DNA from: Haliscomenobacter hydrossis DSM 1100
GTDB lineage: Bacteria > Bacteroidota > Bacteroidia > Chitinophagales > Saprospiraceae
Length of the DNA: 41,568 bases
Direction of reading: 5' to 3'
Assembly (NCBI GenBank): GCA_945878825.1
Contig: CAMDWC010000002.1
Coordinates: 1 to 41,568, forward strand
The notes under the pieces are model-generated. The model had not been told where the DNA came from and did no database searches. It saw only the letters and a list, made by a program, of their open reading frames with translations. Within the stretch, counting starts at the first letter, position 1, and each line of letters opens with the position of its first letter. Positions 16,864 through 25,897 of the stretch are shown here, piece after piece. Made by a program: the position numbers and the translations under genes.

Positions 16864-18261
16864 TTATAGGTGAATTACCTCACCATAGGCGGCCGCGGCG
16901 GCTTCCATAATTGCCTCACTCATGGTAGGGTGTGGATGAATGGTTTTAATAATTTCATGACCCGTTGTCTCCAATTTCCTTATGGAAACAAGCTCGGCTA
17001 TCATCTCAGTGACATTTTGTCCTATTAAATGGGCACCCAAAAGTTCCCCGTATTTTTCGTCAAAAATAAGTTTAACAAATCCACTTTTATCTCCAGCAGC
17101 AGAGGCTTTACCCGATGCAGAGAAAGGAAATTTACCAATCTTAAGCTGGTAACCTGCTTCTTTGGCCGCCTCTTCGGTCATTCCCACTGAGGCTACTTCA
17201 GGTACACAATAGGTACAAGAAGGAATATTATGGTAATCTATCGGTTCTGGATGATGCCCAGCCATTTTTTCAACGCAGGTGATTCCCTCGGCACTTGCCA
17301 CATGGGCCAGTGCCGGACCTCCGGTTATGTCGCCAATAGCAAATACGCCGGGTATATTCGTTCGATAAAATTCATCTACTTTTACTAAACCCTTATCAAG
17401 GATAACACCAACCTTTTCTAAGCCAATATTCTCAATATTGGGCATTACCCCAGCTGCGGAAAGAACAATGTCACAGGCAATGTCAGATAAGTTTCCTGTT
17501 TTTCTATCTTTAACTTTTACTAAAACTTCTTTTCCTTTGATATCTACTGACTCTACAGAGGTATTTCCAAGTACTTTTATTCCTTTTTTGGAATAAATTT
17601 TAGTCATTTCCTTTGAAATTTCAACATCCTCACGTGGCAGCATTCCTTGTTCAAGAAATTCAACTATGGTGACTTCAGTGCCAATAGTTTGATAGAAATA
17701 AGCGAATTCAACACCAATGGCACCACCGCCTATAACAACTAATCTTTTTGGTTGAGTTGGTAACGTCATAGCTTTCCTGTATTCTATTACTTTTTCTCCG
17801 TCAATAGGTACATTAGGCAATGCTTTAGCTCTGCCACCAGTTGCCAGGATAATGTTTTTTGCCTCATACATAGTAGCTTTTCCGTTTGAATCAGTTACAT
17901 TGACCGTGTTAGCTGAATCTAAACTTCCCTCACCAGTTAATACAGTAATTTTGTTCTTCTTTAGTAAGAATTGTATTCCTTTGCTCATGCCATCTGCAAC
18001 GCTTCTTGATCTTTTGATCATAGCAGGAAAGTCGGCTTTTGCCTCGCTTAGTTGGATGCCATAGTCTGAAGCATGTTTTACATATTCAAATACTTGAGCA
18101 CTCTTTAATAAAGCTTTTGTAGGAATACATCCCCAGTTTAAACAGATACCACCAAGGTTTTCTCGTTCAACTACAGCAACGTTCATGCCAAGTTGTGACG
18201 CTCTTATAGCAGCAACGTAGCCGCCTGGACCTGTACCAATGATAATTAAATCGTACTTCAT
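16864..18261 (-). CDS. lpdA: Dihydrolipoyl dehydrogenase (E3 component)
   Basis: 465 residues using the ATG at 18261. The ORF-track start at 18300 adds 13 residues (MKIFKNKNLKNRL) not expected in the family and overlaps a promoter-like element, so I reject it. The FAD-binding GTGPGGYVAA is at residues 9-18. The redox disulfide is Cys40-Cys45 (GGICLNWGCIPTK). A second dinucleotide fold is at about 175 (VVIGGGAIGVEFAYF), and the C-terminal active-site base lies in HPHPTMSEAIMEAAAAAYGE. It reoxidises dihydrolipoamide in the 2-oxoacid dehydrogenase and glycine cleavage complexes using NAD. No E1 or E2 gene is adjacent. It has its own promoter-like element and a strong terminator, so it is probably transcribed alone. 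Confidence 0.95.
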   Translation of the reverse strand: MKYDLIIIGTGPGGYVAAIRASQLGMNVAVVERENLGGICLNWGCIPTKALLKSAQVFEYVKHASDYGIQLSEAKADFPAMIKRSRSVADGMSKGIQFLLKKNKITVLTGEGSLDSANTVNVTDSNGKATMYEAKNIILATGGRAKALPNVPIDGEKVIEYRKAMTLPTQPKRLVVIGGGAIGVEFAYFYQTIGTEVTIVEFLEQGMLPREDVEISKEMTKIYSKKGIKVLGNTSVESVDIKGKEVLVKVKDRKTGNLSDIACDIVLSAAGVMPNIENIGLEKVGVILDKGLVKVDEFYRTNIPGVFAIGDITGGPALAHVASAEGITCVEKMAGHHPEPIDYHNIPSCTYCVPEVASVGMTEEAAKEAGYQLKIGKFPFSASGKASAAGDKSGFVKLIFDEKYGELLGAHLIGQNVTEMIAELVSIRKLETTGHEIIKTIHPHPTMSEAIMEAAAAAYGEVIHL

Positions 18262-18299
18262 TAACCTGTTTTTGAGATTTTTATTCTTAAAAATTTTCA

Positions 18300-18307
18300 C
18301 AAATATA
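18300..18307 (-). promoter_or_regulatory. Candidate -7 element of the lpd gene
   Basis: On the minus strand this reads TATATTTG, an exact match to TAnnTTTG, and lies 38 bases upstream of the chosen lpd start. It overlaps the alternative start given in the ORF track, which favours the internal start. No clear -33 element was found. Confidence 0.4.
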
Positions 18308-18406
18308 AGGACTCTAGTTTAATAATCTAAGTTTCCTTTCATTACATTATGAACCTTTATAAGAAGTGAGCGTTTTCTATTTTTATCATTTCTTAAAAGT
18401 CCAAAA

Positions 18407-19138
18407 ATGATCGATCAGGAGTTAAAAAATCTGAATGAACCTCTAAAGAAAAATGGAACAAACCATCCTTACCTCGTTGATGAGAATAATTGGTTAGATG
18501 AATTGGGTGATTCCCATCAAACTACTTCGATAGAAACACCTGTAAATACTGAATATTTAAATAAATCAGATGCTGAAAAGTTGGTGAAGATTCAACACCA
18601 TTTTAAAGAAATTATGGAAACTTTAGGTATGGATCTGTCAGATGATTCTCTTAAAGGTACTCCGGGTAGGGTAGCTAAAATGTTCGTTAAGGAAATTTTT
18701 AGTGGTTTAAGCCCTAGAAACATGCCGGATATGTCTCTATTTGAGAATAAATTTGGCTACAAAGAGGTTTTGCTGGAAAAAAATATAACCGTTCAATCAT
18801 TTTGTGAACATCATTTTTTACCCATTATAGGTAAAGCCCATATCGCTTACAAACCAGGGGATAAAGTCATCGGTTTATCTAAGTTAAATAGAATTGTGGA
18901 TTATTATAGCAGACGTCCTCAGGTTCAGGAAAGATTAACCAGACAAATTGCTGAAACATTAAGGCAAGTTCTCGAAACTGATAGTGTGGCGGTTTACATT
19001 GAGGCTGTCCATTTTTGTGTTCAGGCAAGAGGTATAGAGCATCAGGGATGTACCACTGTAACATCTGATTTTGGTGGTGATTTCAAGAAAGAAAATGTTA
19101 GACATTCTTTTTACCAATCTATTCAAACAAATATTTAA
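18407..19138 (+). CDS. folE: GTP cyclohydrolase I
   Basis: 243 residues. The catalytic domain occupies about 60-238. Zinc ligands are visible as Cys133 and His136 in [12 protein letters not shown] and Cys204 in VHFCVQARG. The conserved core [30 protein letters not shown] follows the first site. It converts GTP to 7,8-dihydroneopterin triphosphate, the first step of folate and tetrahydropterin synthesis, in the cytoplasm. About 50 N-terminal residues are polar and poorly conserved, as in many family members. The stop is immediately followed by the ATG of an SDR gene with no gap, so the two are probably translationally coupled and may act in one pterin pathway. Confidence 0.95.
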   Translation: MIDQELKNLNEPLKKNGTNHPYLVDENNWLDELGDSHQTTSIETPVNTEYLNKSDAEKLVKIQHHFKEIMETLGMDLSDDSLKGTPGRVAKMFVKEIFSGLSPRNMPDMSLFENKFGYKEVLLEKNITVQSFCEHHFLPIIGKAHIAYKPGDKVIGLSKLNRIVDYYSRRPQVQERLTRQIAETLRQVLETDSVAVYIEAVHFCVQARGIEHQGCTTVTSDFGGDFKKENVRHSFYQSIQTNI

Positions 19139-19858
19139 ATGGAAACTTTATTAAATAAAATTGTTCTTGTCGTTGGTGGTACTGGTGGTATAGGAGCAGA
19201 AACATGTAAACTTTTGCATCAATCTGGAGCAAAAGTTTTTGTTACTGGAAGAAATAAAGAAAGTTTAAATGATATTTGTAATTCAATAGGTATTCCTGTC
19301 AATAATAGATTCGTTGTTGATTTAAAAGTTACAGAAAGTATTCATCAAATGGTGGAAAATATTCAGTCTATGACAGGATCAGCCATAGATATACTCATCA
19401 ATGCAGCGGGTATTGGTATCATAAAATCTTTTGAATCATTAAGTATTCAAGATTTTAAAGATTCACTTGATGTAAATCTTGTAGGGGCTTTCAGTTTGGT
19501 TCAAGCAGTTTTACCAAAAATGAAAGAACAAAAGAAAGGACTTATTATAAATATCCCAGGTGTATTAGGTAAAACACCCATGGCTGGAGCAGCCGCTTAT
19601 GCAGCTTCAAAATATGGTTTAAATGGTATGATGAAATCTCTGAGAGAGGAGTTAAAAAGAACTGAAATAAGGATAACTAATATCTATATGGGGGGCGTTG
19701 ACTCTCCATTTTGGGATAACATTGACTTAAAAGTTCAAAGAGATAAAATGATAGCAGTTAAAGAAGCAGCAAAAACCATTTGGTTTTTATGCCAACAACC
19801 TTCTTCTGCGGTAGTCTCTGAAATGGTTATTCAACCATTCAATCATCAAGCTATTTAA
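19139..19858 (+). CDS. Short-chain dehydrogenase/reductase lacking the canonical catalytic serine
   Basis: 239 residues, a normal classical SDR length. The Rossmann cofactor motif VGGTGGIGAE is near residues 12-20, the structural INAAG near 87-91, and the Tyr154/Lys158 pair in YAASKYG. The Ser expected 13 residues before the Tyr (usually NISS) is Gly141 here (IINIPGVLGKTP). Arg38 in VTGRNK suggests NADP preference. It begins on the base after the folE stop, which hints at a pterin reductase (sepiapterin reductase is an SDR), but sequence alone cannot assign a substrate. The missing Ser may mean altered chemistry or a non-enzymatic role. Confidence 0.85.
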   Translation: METLLNKIVLVVGGTGGIGAETCKLLHQSGAKVFVTGRNKESLNDICNSIGIPVNNRFVVDLKVTESIHQMVENIQSMTGSAIDILINAAGIGIIKSFESLSIQDFKDSLDVNLVGAFSLVQAVLPKMKEQKKGLIINIPGVLGKTPMAGAAAYAASKYGLNGMMKSLREELKRTEIRITNIYMGGVDSPFWDNIDLKVQRDKMIAVKEAAKTIWFLCQQPSSAVVSEMVIQPFNHQAI

Positions 19859-19934
19859 TACAACAGTCAGTTTTAAATTTTTTAACGAAGGTTAATAAAT
19901 CATTATTATAAAGTGGCATGGTCCAACCATTAAA

Positions 19935-20465
19935 TTATGGTCTACTTCTTTGTAATTTAGCTGCAATAAATTTTTCTAAAGCAACAGGGGTACTTTCATC
20001 CTGCCATTGTAGGTATATGTAATCAGCCTGCTCATAGAATTTTTCCCTTTCAGAAAGTTTAATTGAAATAAAATTTTTAAGGTCATCATCTGACATACTA
20101 CTTATTAATGGTCGTCCTTCTTTTTGGTTATTTAATCTTTCAAATAATACTTCTTCTGATGTTTTTAAATAAATGGATATTCCGTGGTTTTTAATCCAAT
20201 TCATATTTTCTTGGAAACATGGGGTACCTCCTCCACAGGATATTATATATTGTCTAAAATCAACCGTTTTCCTTAATAAATTTGCTTCATTTTCCCTAAA
20301 TTTTTCTTCGCCAATGCTACTAAAAATATCTAGTATACTCAAATTCAAAGTATCTTCTATAAACTTATCCAGATCTAAGAAATTCAAATTAAACTTTTCT
20401 GATAAATATCTTCCTAAAAAGGATTTTCCAGAACCCATGAAACCTAAGAGGTAAATATTTTCCAT
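19935..20465 (-). CDS. aroK: Shikimate kinase
   Basis: 176 residues, typical for the family. The P-loop is GFMGSGKS at residues 8-15. The shikimate-binding Asp lies in FLDLDKFIEDT, FRENEANLLR follows, the CGGGTP motif is at about 77-82, and the lid arginine is in EGRPLI. It phosphorylates shikimate with ATP in aromatic amino acid synthesis. It is convergent with the SDR gene and divergent from the DUF1573 gene, so it is apparently monocistronic. Either aroK or aroL naming would be acceptable. I use aroK because there is one copy here and no regulatory hint. Confidence 0.93.
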   Translation of the reverse strand: MENIYLLGFMGSGKSFLGRYLSEKFNLNFLDLDKFIEDTLNLSILDIFSSIGEEKFRENEANLLRKTVDFRQYIISCGGGTPCFQENMNWIKNHGISIYLKTSEEVLFERLNNQKEGRPLISSMSDDDLKNFISIKLSEREKFYEQADYIYLQWQDESTPVALEKFIAAKLQRSRP

Positions 20466-20553
20466 AATCAGGTGAGTATATGTATTTTTTCCTAAAGATT
20501 ATAAAAAAATATAGTAATTAATAAGGAACTGAAATTCATTGTTGAAAAATCGT

Positions 20554-20561
20554 TATTTTTG
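20554..20561 (+). promoter_or_regulatory. Candidate -7 element of the DUF1573/yajC unit
   Basis: TATTTTTG matches TAnnTTTG exactly and lies 18 bases before the DUF1573 start codon. No TTTG at the proper -33 spacing was found, so confidence is limited. Confidence 0.4.
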
Positions 20562-20579
20562 CCAAATTAAATAAGAAGA

Positions 20580-21076
20580 ATGAGTAAAATTTGGTTGTAT
20601 TTATCGCTTTTACTGGTTTTATCCATAGTTGGATGCCATAAAAATGAGGAAAATGAGAAGCATAGAAAAAGGGTCGAAGAAATAAGGATGGGCAGGGAAT
20701 TGACTCCTTCTGAAATTATAAGAAATCCACTCGGTGAGCAAGGATTAAATACATCAAAAGTAGCAAAAATTACATTTGAAGAGACCGTTACTTCATTCGG
20801 CAGCATAATTGAAGGGGAAATAGTAAAAAATCTTATCGATTTTTGAATACAGGAAAATATCCACTATATATATTTGATGTTTATGGTACCTGCGGATGTA
20901 TTGTTCATGAATGGCCAAAGGGTATGATTGAACAAGGTAGGGGAGGGTGGATAAGGGTTAAATTTAATAGTGAGGGTAAAATAAATAAACAGAGAAAACT
21001 AATTACTGTGGTAGCCAATACATTTCCTGTGGAAACATTACTATATTTAGAGGGTATTGTCAAATCAAAAAACTAA
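20580..21076 (+). pseudogene. DUF1573 family lipoprotein, split by a one-base frameshift
   Basis: Two overlapping ORFs (20580-20846 and 20843-21076) together give one complete DUF1573 protein. The first part has a lipoprotein signal (LLLVLSIVGC) and the opening of the domain (ITFEETVTSFGSIIEGEIVKN). The second continues it (LNTGKYPLYIFDVYGTCGCIVHEWPKG, then VKFNSEGKINKQRKLITVVANT). The family pattern runs straight through as DF-LNTGK, which needs one more T in the run at 20840-20844. DUF1573 proteins are envelope Ig-like domains of unclear function, common in Bacteroidota. The break may be a sequencing or assembly deletion, a real mutation, or -1 slippage on TTT before TGA. Both halves are otherwise well conserved, which favours an error or recent event. 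Confidence 0.8.
20838..20847 (+). other. Frameshift site in DUF1573 gene (T run)
   Basis: The reading frame GAT TTT TGA stops at 20844-20846. A shift of -1 after TTT gives GAT TTT TTG AAT ACA, restoring the family sequence DFLNTGK. The run holds five T residues, and six would be needed for an open frame. Confidence 0.8.
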
Positions 21077-21094
21077 ATTATAAATCATAAAGCT

Positions 21095-21412
21095 ATGTTT
21101 TTTTTACTTCAAGCCAGTACAACAGGTTCATCGTCATGGATAAACCTCATTTTTATTGTTTCTATGTTTTTAGTATTTTGGTTGTTAATGATACGACCAC
21201 AAGCAAAACGCCAGAAAGAACAAAAATTATTTCAAGAAAGTTTAGACAAGAACAAAGATGTGGTAACAAGTAGTGGAATACTTGGTAGAATATCTAAGAT
21301 TGAGGACAGTATTGTAACTTTAGAGGTTTCACCTAAGGTTTATATACGCGTCACTAAGAATGCCATTTCGAAGGAACTTACAGAAAATATTAACGCGACG
21401 ATAGAAAGTTAA
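21095..21412 (+). CDS. yajC: Sec translocon accessory subunit YajC
   Basis: 105 residues, standard length. One membrane helix lies at about 16-33 (WINLIFIVSMFLVFWLLMIRP), followed by the family signature RPQAKRQKEQKLFQESLDKNKDVVTSSGILGRISKIED. YajC associates with SecDF and SecYEG at the inner membrane and assists protein export. It follows the DUF1573 gene by 18 bp, an arrangement seen in other Bacteroidota, and is followed by a strong terminator, so the two probably form one unit. Confidence 0.94.
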   Translation: MFFLLQASTTGSSSWINLIFIVSMFLVFWLLMIRPQAKRQKEQKLFQESLDKNKDVVTSSGILGRISKIEDSIVTLEVSPKVYIRVTKNAISKELTENINATIES

Positions 21413-21444
21413 TATTTCTGAAATGGTAAGCTGAAAAAGCAAAG

Positions 21445-21481
21445 AATCCTCCGGGGATATTTAATACCGGAGGATTTTTTA
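21445..21481 (+). terminator. Intrinsic terminator after yajC
   Basis: A perfect 10-base stem AATCCTCCGG / CCGGAGGATT with a 12-base loop is followed by a T run (GGATTTTTTATT). This is classic rho-independent form, 32 bases beyond the yajC stop. Confidence 0.9.
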
Positions 21482-21534
21482 TTATCTTAAATCAGATAAT
21501 TTACATTATGTTAAGTAATTTTTCTCAACATCAT

Positions 21535-22809
21535 TTAGAATAATCGCTGAATGAATCTTTTATTCTGTGTGATAATTCTCGCCGTACCTGAAAGTTCCTT
21601 TTTTGTCGATACTTTAAAACCAGTTGATGTAACCAGTCCATTTCTAAAATAAACGGTTACCGGAGAAACTAACTTTTTATTTTCCTCTAAAGCTATACTT
21701 GAACTCGTTGCCACTTTTCCTTGTATGATGCCATATTTTGAAGATGGATAACTATTTAATTTGACTAAAACCGTTTGATTCTTTCGGATGTTCCCACTTT
21801 CAGTAAATGGTATATTCATGATTCCTTTCATTTTATTGGATTGCGGAGGAATAACCATCAATAAGGGTTCGTCTTTATTAACATATTGGCCTGATTTAAG
21901 AAATTTGTTCGTAACCTGAACGGTACCATTTGAGGGTGAATTGATTAAATGTAAGGAAATCCATTGGGATGCGTTAGATTTAAGTTGCACAAATGCTGCA
22001 TTCATTTCTAAAAGTGCAACCTCCCTACCCTTTTCACTTCCAGCTTTTAAGTTAATTAAATCTGACTTTAAATTACTAATTTTAAATTGTTTATCTTTAA
22101 TTTCGGCTTCTGTTGCGTTTAAATTAGTAGCAAGAACGGTTAATTTATCTTTTGTTTTGTTTAATTCAGATTGCGATAATTTATCCATTTTCACCATGGC
22201 TTCTTCATTTTTCATCTGAATCTGTATATTTTCAATCTGAGTTGACAAATTTTCTTTAAGATTCAATGAATATTGAATCCCATTTTCTAAAGATATGATT
22301 TGCCTTTTTTTTTCTGTTTTATTTGCTATTTCTACCCCTTCATTTGTCCTTAAATTATATTGTTTTTGTTTATCTAAAAATTGAAATAAATATTTTTGGA
22401 GTTCACCGATACTATAGTTTTCAGTCAATGAAAAGGATATAATAGAGCTCTGATTTGTGAGTTTAATCCTTTGTAATTTTTCATAAAGAGACAGAACATC
22501 TAAATAATCAGCTTCAGAATTATAAGAAATTAATAATTGTCCTTTCCTTACCCTTTGATTGTGCTTGGTATGCAACTCATTTATATAGCCTGATTTGGGT
22601 GATATTAGTTTTGTTGGTGGGTCATTAAATGACACAATGATTTCATTTTCAACAACATCAGGGTATTGAATCCAGTAGGACAGCCAGATTAAAAGGACGA
22701 TAACAATTAAAAAAATTAAGGTACCAAATCTTAGTATCCATCCAGGAGGAGTTCCTAAAATTTCCTGAATTTCTTCATTTCGATAGTCTTTATTTTTTTC
22801 ACTTTTCAT
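21535..22809 (-). CDS. HlyD-family membrane fusion (adaptor) protein of a type I exporter
   Basis: 424 residues. A short cytoplasmic N-terminus is followed by one membrane helix at about 27-47 (GTLIFLIVIVLLIWLSYWI). The first half of a lipoyl/barrel-sandwich domain comes next (LISPKSGYINELHTKHNQRVRKGQLL), then a long coiled-coil hairpin at about 130-265. The second half of the sandwich is INSPSNGTVQVTNKFLKSGQYVNKDEPLLMV. It bridges the inner-membrane ABC exporter to an outer-membrane channel. Its start directly abuts the stop of the C39-ABC gene with no intervening base, so the two work together. No TolC-like gene is present in the window. Confidence 0.9.
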   Translation of the reverse strand: MKSEKNKDYRNEEIQEILGTPPGWILRFGTLIFLIVIVLLIWLSYWIQYPDVVENEIIVSFNDPPTKLISPKSGYINELHTKHNQRVRKGQLLISYNSEADYLDVLSLYEKLQRIKLTNQSSIISFSLTENYSIGELQKYLFQFLDKQKQYNLRTNEGVEIANKTEKKRQIISLENGIQYSLNLKENLSTQIENIQIQMKNEEAMVKMDKLSQSELNKTKDKLTVLATNLNATEAEIKDKQFKISNLKSDLINLKAGSEKGREVALLEMNAAFVQLKSNASQWISLHLINSPSNGTVQVTNKFLKSGQYVNKDEPLLMVIPPQSNKMKGIMNIPFTESGNIRKNQTVLVKLNSYPSSKYGIIQGKVATSSSIALEENKKLVSPVTVYFRNGLVTSTGFKVSTKKELSGTARIITQNKRFIQRLF

Positions 22810-24999
22810 TTAAAATCCTAGTTCCAAAGTATTTTTAACTAATTGATAATAGGCGCCTCTGACAAAAGTCAGTTCTTCATGTGATCCGCATTCAAGCATT
22901 TCCCCATCCTCCATAACAACAATTTGGTCAGCTTTTAAAACGGTGCTTAAGCGATGTGAAACGATAATAATGGTTTTATTTTTAAAAGCAGCCTTTATAT
23001 TTTCCAAAATTAACATTTCATTGTAGGTATCAAGAGATGAGGTAGCCTCATCAAAGAAGAGAATATCGGGTTCCTTATAAACTGCTCTGGCTATAAGAAT
23101 TCTCTGCTTCTGCCCTTGACTAAGGCCCTGTCCCTCGGGGCCAATAATAGTGTTATAACCCAGAGGTAAATTCTCAATATAAGATTGTAAGTTAGCTAAT
23201 TTTGCAGAAAATTGAAGTTTGCTCTTATCAATAATTTCTTCGCCCAGAGCAATATTTTTGGCAATGCTATCACTAAAAAGATGACCATCTTGCATAACCA
23301 CGCCAATACTACTACGCCACAATCTGGGATTTATAGATAATAAATTTATTTCACCTAATTTTATATTTCCTTCGGTTGGCTTATAAAGATTAAGTAAAAT
23401 TTTTAATAACGTAGTTTTTCCACTACCACTTGGACCAAGGATAGCTGTTATTTTACCTTTAGGAATTACTAGATTTATATTCTTAATATTTGGCGAAGCA
23501 TTGACACCAGCATAGCTAAAATTTACATTCTCCAAAACGATATTTCCTTCAAAAGGAAGGGTATTAGTATTTTCCTCAATAATTGTTTCATTATCTTTAA
23601 GGTGTATCTCACCAATTCTTTCCAGGCTGATTTTAGCATCTTGCATAGATTTTAAAAATTCTGTTAATTGATTAATTTGAGTATTCAGTTGACCAATGAT
23701 ATACTGAATAGCTACTAACATGCCTAAAGTCAATGTTGCATTCAGAACTCCCTTTGCAACCAAATAAATAATAAATAGATTTTTTGTTTCATTAAAAAAT
23801 AAGGCGCCAGCTCTCTGAACTTGTTCAAGTTTTAGATTTTCTGCTTCTGTATTAAATAATTTTGCTTGAATTTTTTCCCAAGACCATCTTTTTAACTTTT
23901 CAGCATTAAATAACTTAATATCCTGCATTCCCGAAATCATTTCATTGATGCTATTTTGATTATCGCTGTTGTATTCAAATCTTTTTATGTCTAGGCTTTT
24001 TCTCCATTTCATGAAGCCTAAAACCCAAACAATATTTAGTAATGATCCTATGATAAAAATAGTGAAAATAGCTTTATTCCAAAACAAAAGTACCACTCCA
24101 AAAGCCAAGAGATTTAGCAATGAAAAGATAGAAATCAAAGAAGTAGAACTTAAAAACTTTTGTACTCTTTCGTGGTCATTAAAACGTTGAATTAAATCTC
24201 CAGGCAATTTTGTATCAAAAAACCTAAATGGAAGTTTTGTTAACTTTATAAGAAAATCAGATAATAAACTAATATTTACTCTACTACCTACATGTAAAAT
24301 ATTCCAGTTTCTAATAAATTCAACAGATATCTGGCTGATAAATAAAATAAGTTGAGCAATAAGTACTAATGAAATAAAAGATAAATCGTTATTATTGATA
24401 CCTATATCTACAACACTTTTTATAAAAAACGGAAACAGTAGTTGGAGGGTGCTTCCTAAGAATAGTCCTATAATTATCTGAAAAATAAGTGCCTTGTATT
24501 GGTAAAAATAATTTAGCACATATTGCCAGCTACCCTTTTTAGGTTCCTTTCCATTGAAAATATAAAAATTTGGCGTACTCTGACAGATTAAAACGATGCC
24601 TGAATTTTCAACCGTTGCATCCGCCCCAATCCATTTGGTCAGAAATTCGTCATTATTTAGTTTATACTTTCCTTTTGCTGGGTCTGCAATCCACACATTA
24701 GTTGAATCCTGGTGATAAACGACAACAAAATGATTACTTCCCCAGTTTATTATACAGGGTTTAGGTATAACATCTTGTAATTGAATAATATCTGCTTCGA
24801 CAGCTAAGGTTTTAAGGCCTATTAATTCAGCAGCTTCGCTGAGGTCTAAAAGTGAAACACCATCTTTTCCTGTATTACTTATCTCCCTTAAATAATCTAA
24901 TGAATAGTACCGTCCATAAAACCTTGCAATCATGCGCAAGCAAGTTGATCCGCAATCCATTGCCTCAAGTTGTGGATAGAATGGAAACCGTTTCGGCAT
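22810..24999 (-). CDS. Peptidase C39-containing ABC exporter (bacteriocin/peptide-type)
   Basis: 729 residues in three parts. An N-terminal C39 peptidase (about 1-140) carries Gln10, Cys16 (MDCGSTCLRMI), His90 (WGSNHFVVVYH) and Asp106 (IADPAKGKYKL), so the protease looks intact. The transmembrane domain lies at about 165-450. The nucleotide-binding domain (about 490-729) has Walker A LGPSGSGKTTLL, the signature LSQGQKQRILIARA, Walker B ILFFDEATSSLD and the switch histidine VSHRLST. Such proteins remove a double-glycine-type leader and export the peptide. No leader-peptide gene is obvious nearby. It is in one operon with the HlyD gene (0 bp) and the hydrolase upstream (4 bp). Confidence 0.93.
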   Translation of the reverse strand: MPKRFPFYPQLEAMDCGSTCLRMIARFYGRYYSLDYLREISNTGKDGVSLLDLSEAAELIGLKTLAVEADIIQLQDVIPKPCIINWGSNHFVVVYHQDSTNVWIADPAKGKYKLNNDEFLTKWIGADATVENSGIVLICQSTPNFYIFNGKEPKKGSWQYVLNYFYQYKALIFQIIIGLFLGSTLQLLFPFFIKSVVDIGINNNDLSFISLVLIAQLILFISQISVEFIRNWNILHVGSRVNISLLSDFLIKLTKLPFRFFDTKLPGDLIQRFNDHERVQKFLSSTSLISIFSLLNLLAFGVVLLFWNKAIFTIFIIGSLLNIVWVLGFMKWRKSLDIKRFEYNSDNQNSINEMISGMQDIKLFNAEKLKRWSWEKIQAKLFNTEAENLKLEQVQRAGALFFNETKNLFIIYLVAKGVLNATLTLGMLVAIQYIIGQLNTQINQLTEFLKSMQDAKISLERIGEIHLKDNETIIEENTNTLPFEGNIVLENVNFSYAGVNASPNIKNINLVIPKGKITAILGPSGSGKTTLLKILLNLYKPTEGNIKLGEINLLSINPRLWRSSIGVVMQDGHLFSDSIAKNIALGEEIIDKSKLQFSAKLANLQSYIENLPLGYNTIIGPEGQGLSQGQKQRILIARAVYKEPDILFFDEATSSLDTYNEMLILENIKAAFKNKTIIIVSHRLSTVLKADQIVVMEDGEMLECGSHEELTFVRGAYYQLVKNTLELGF

Positions 25000-25003
25000 G
25001 ATA

Positions 25004-25822
25004 CTATAACTCGTTTTTATTTAACCAATTACAAATATAATTAAATATTTCTATTTGTTCCGGTTCATTGTGTAACTCATGGTAAAGTCTTTCTGCACCG
25101 TAATATTCAATGCCTGTTCTTGAAGCAAAAGCTTTACTGGCGGTGGCATCAGTTATTTTATCACCAAGACCATGAATGATTAATATTTTATCACTTATTT
25201 GCTTACTGTATTTATCTAATATTTCTGCCCGTTGAAAAAGGATATTTGCTGCCGAAAGGGTAATTTTATTATGAACTAAAGGGTCATTAATATAACGTTC
25301 AACAACCATTTTATCTCTGGACAGCCAATCTGGATCTAATTCATTCCCTTGACTTAATGCTGGCAGTATACCACTAAGCCATTTCATCAAAGATATTTTC
25401 CATGGAGGGGGAACCAGTTTTAGTTTAATCCATGGGGCTGAAACGATGACATAATCTACGGATTTTTCATGTTCAATAATCCAATGAAGAACAATATTTC
25501 CACCTAAGCTATGTCCATATAACAGAAGTGGTAATTTATCAGCTCGCTCATCAAGCATCTTCTTTAATACCTGAATTTCATTTAAATAAAAGGCGTAATT
25601 TGGTATATGTCCTCTCGCACCCGGGCTGTTTCCATGTCCATAATGATCTACGCCGTAAACATTTATTTGTTGATCATTAAATAATTTGGCCCAATGATCG
25701 TACCTTCCGACATGTTCTCCGGCTCCATGAACAAGCATTAAATTTGCTTTTGGGTTATCTACTTCCCATTTTAAGCCAGATAAAGTAATTTCGTTTGTCA
25801 GTGGTAAGTTGAATTTTTCCAT
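25004..25822 (-). CDS. Alpha/beta hydrolase, monoacylglycerol lipase/S33-like
   Basis: 272 residues, cytoplasmic (no signal peptide). The nucleophile elbow is GHSLGG at about residue 100 and the oxyanion region is LVHGAGEHVGRYDHWA near the N-terminus. The acid lies in IIHGLGDKITD and the base in RLYHELHNEPE, a lid-containing layout like bacterial monoacylglycerol lipases and lysophospholipases. It should cleave a small acyl ester, perhaps a monoglyceride or lysolipid. It lies 4 bp upstream of the C39-ABC exporter on the same strand, so it is the first gene of that operon. Whether it modifies the exported product or is simply co-transcribed is unknown. Confidence 0.88.
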   Translation of the reverse strand: MEKFNLPLTNEITLSGLKWEVDNPKANLMLVHGAGEHVGRYDHWAKLFNDQQINVYGVDHYGHGNSPGARGHIPNYAFYLNEIQVLKKMLDERADKLPLLLYGHSLGGNIVLHWIIEHEKSVDYVIVSAPWIKLKLVPPPWKISLMKWLSGILPALSQGNELDPDWLSRDKMVVERYINDPLVHNKITLSAANILFQRAEILDKYSKQISDKILIIHGLGDKITDATASKAFASRTGIEYYGAERLYHELHNEPEQIEIFNYICNWLNKNEL

Positions 25823-25897
25823 TTTTATCGTAATATAAGAAAGAGTATAGAACTAAAATTTATTAGCTTCGTTAAATTATTAAATTTAGTCTAAAAA

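Noticed and set aside
16864-18300. lpd start at 18300 from the ORF track
   Set aside because: The added residues are not family-like and the site overlaps a TAnnTTTG element; the ATG at 18261 begins the conserved MKYDLIIIG.
19926-19941. Hairpin ACCAT-TAAATT-ATGGT between the SDR gene and aroK as a terminator
   Set aside because: The stem is only 5 bp, overlaps the aroK stop and lacks a T run.
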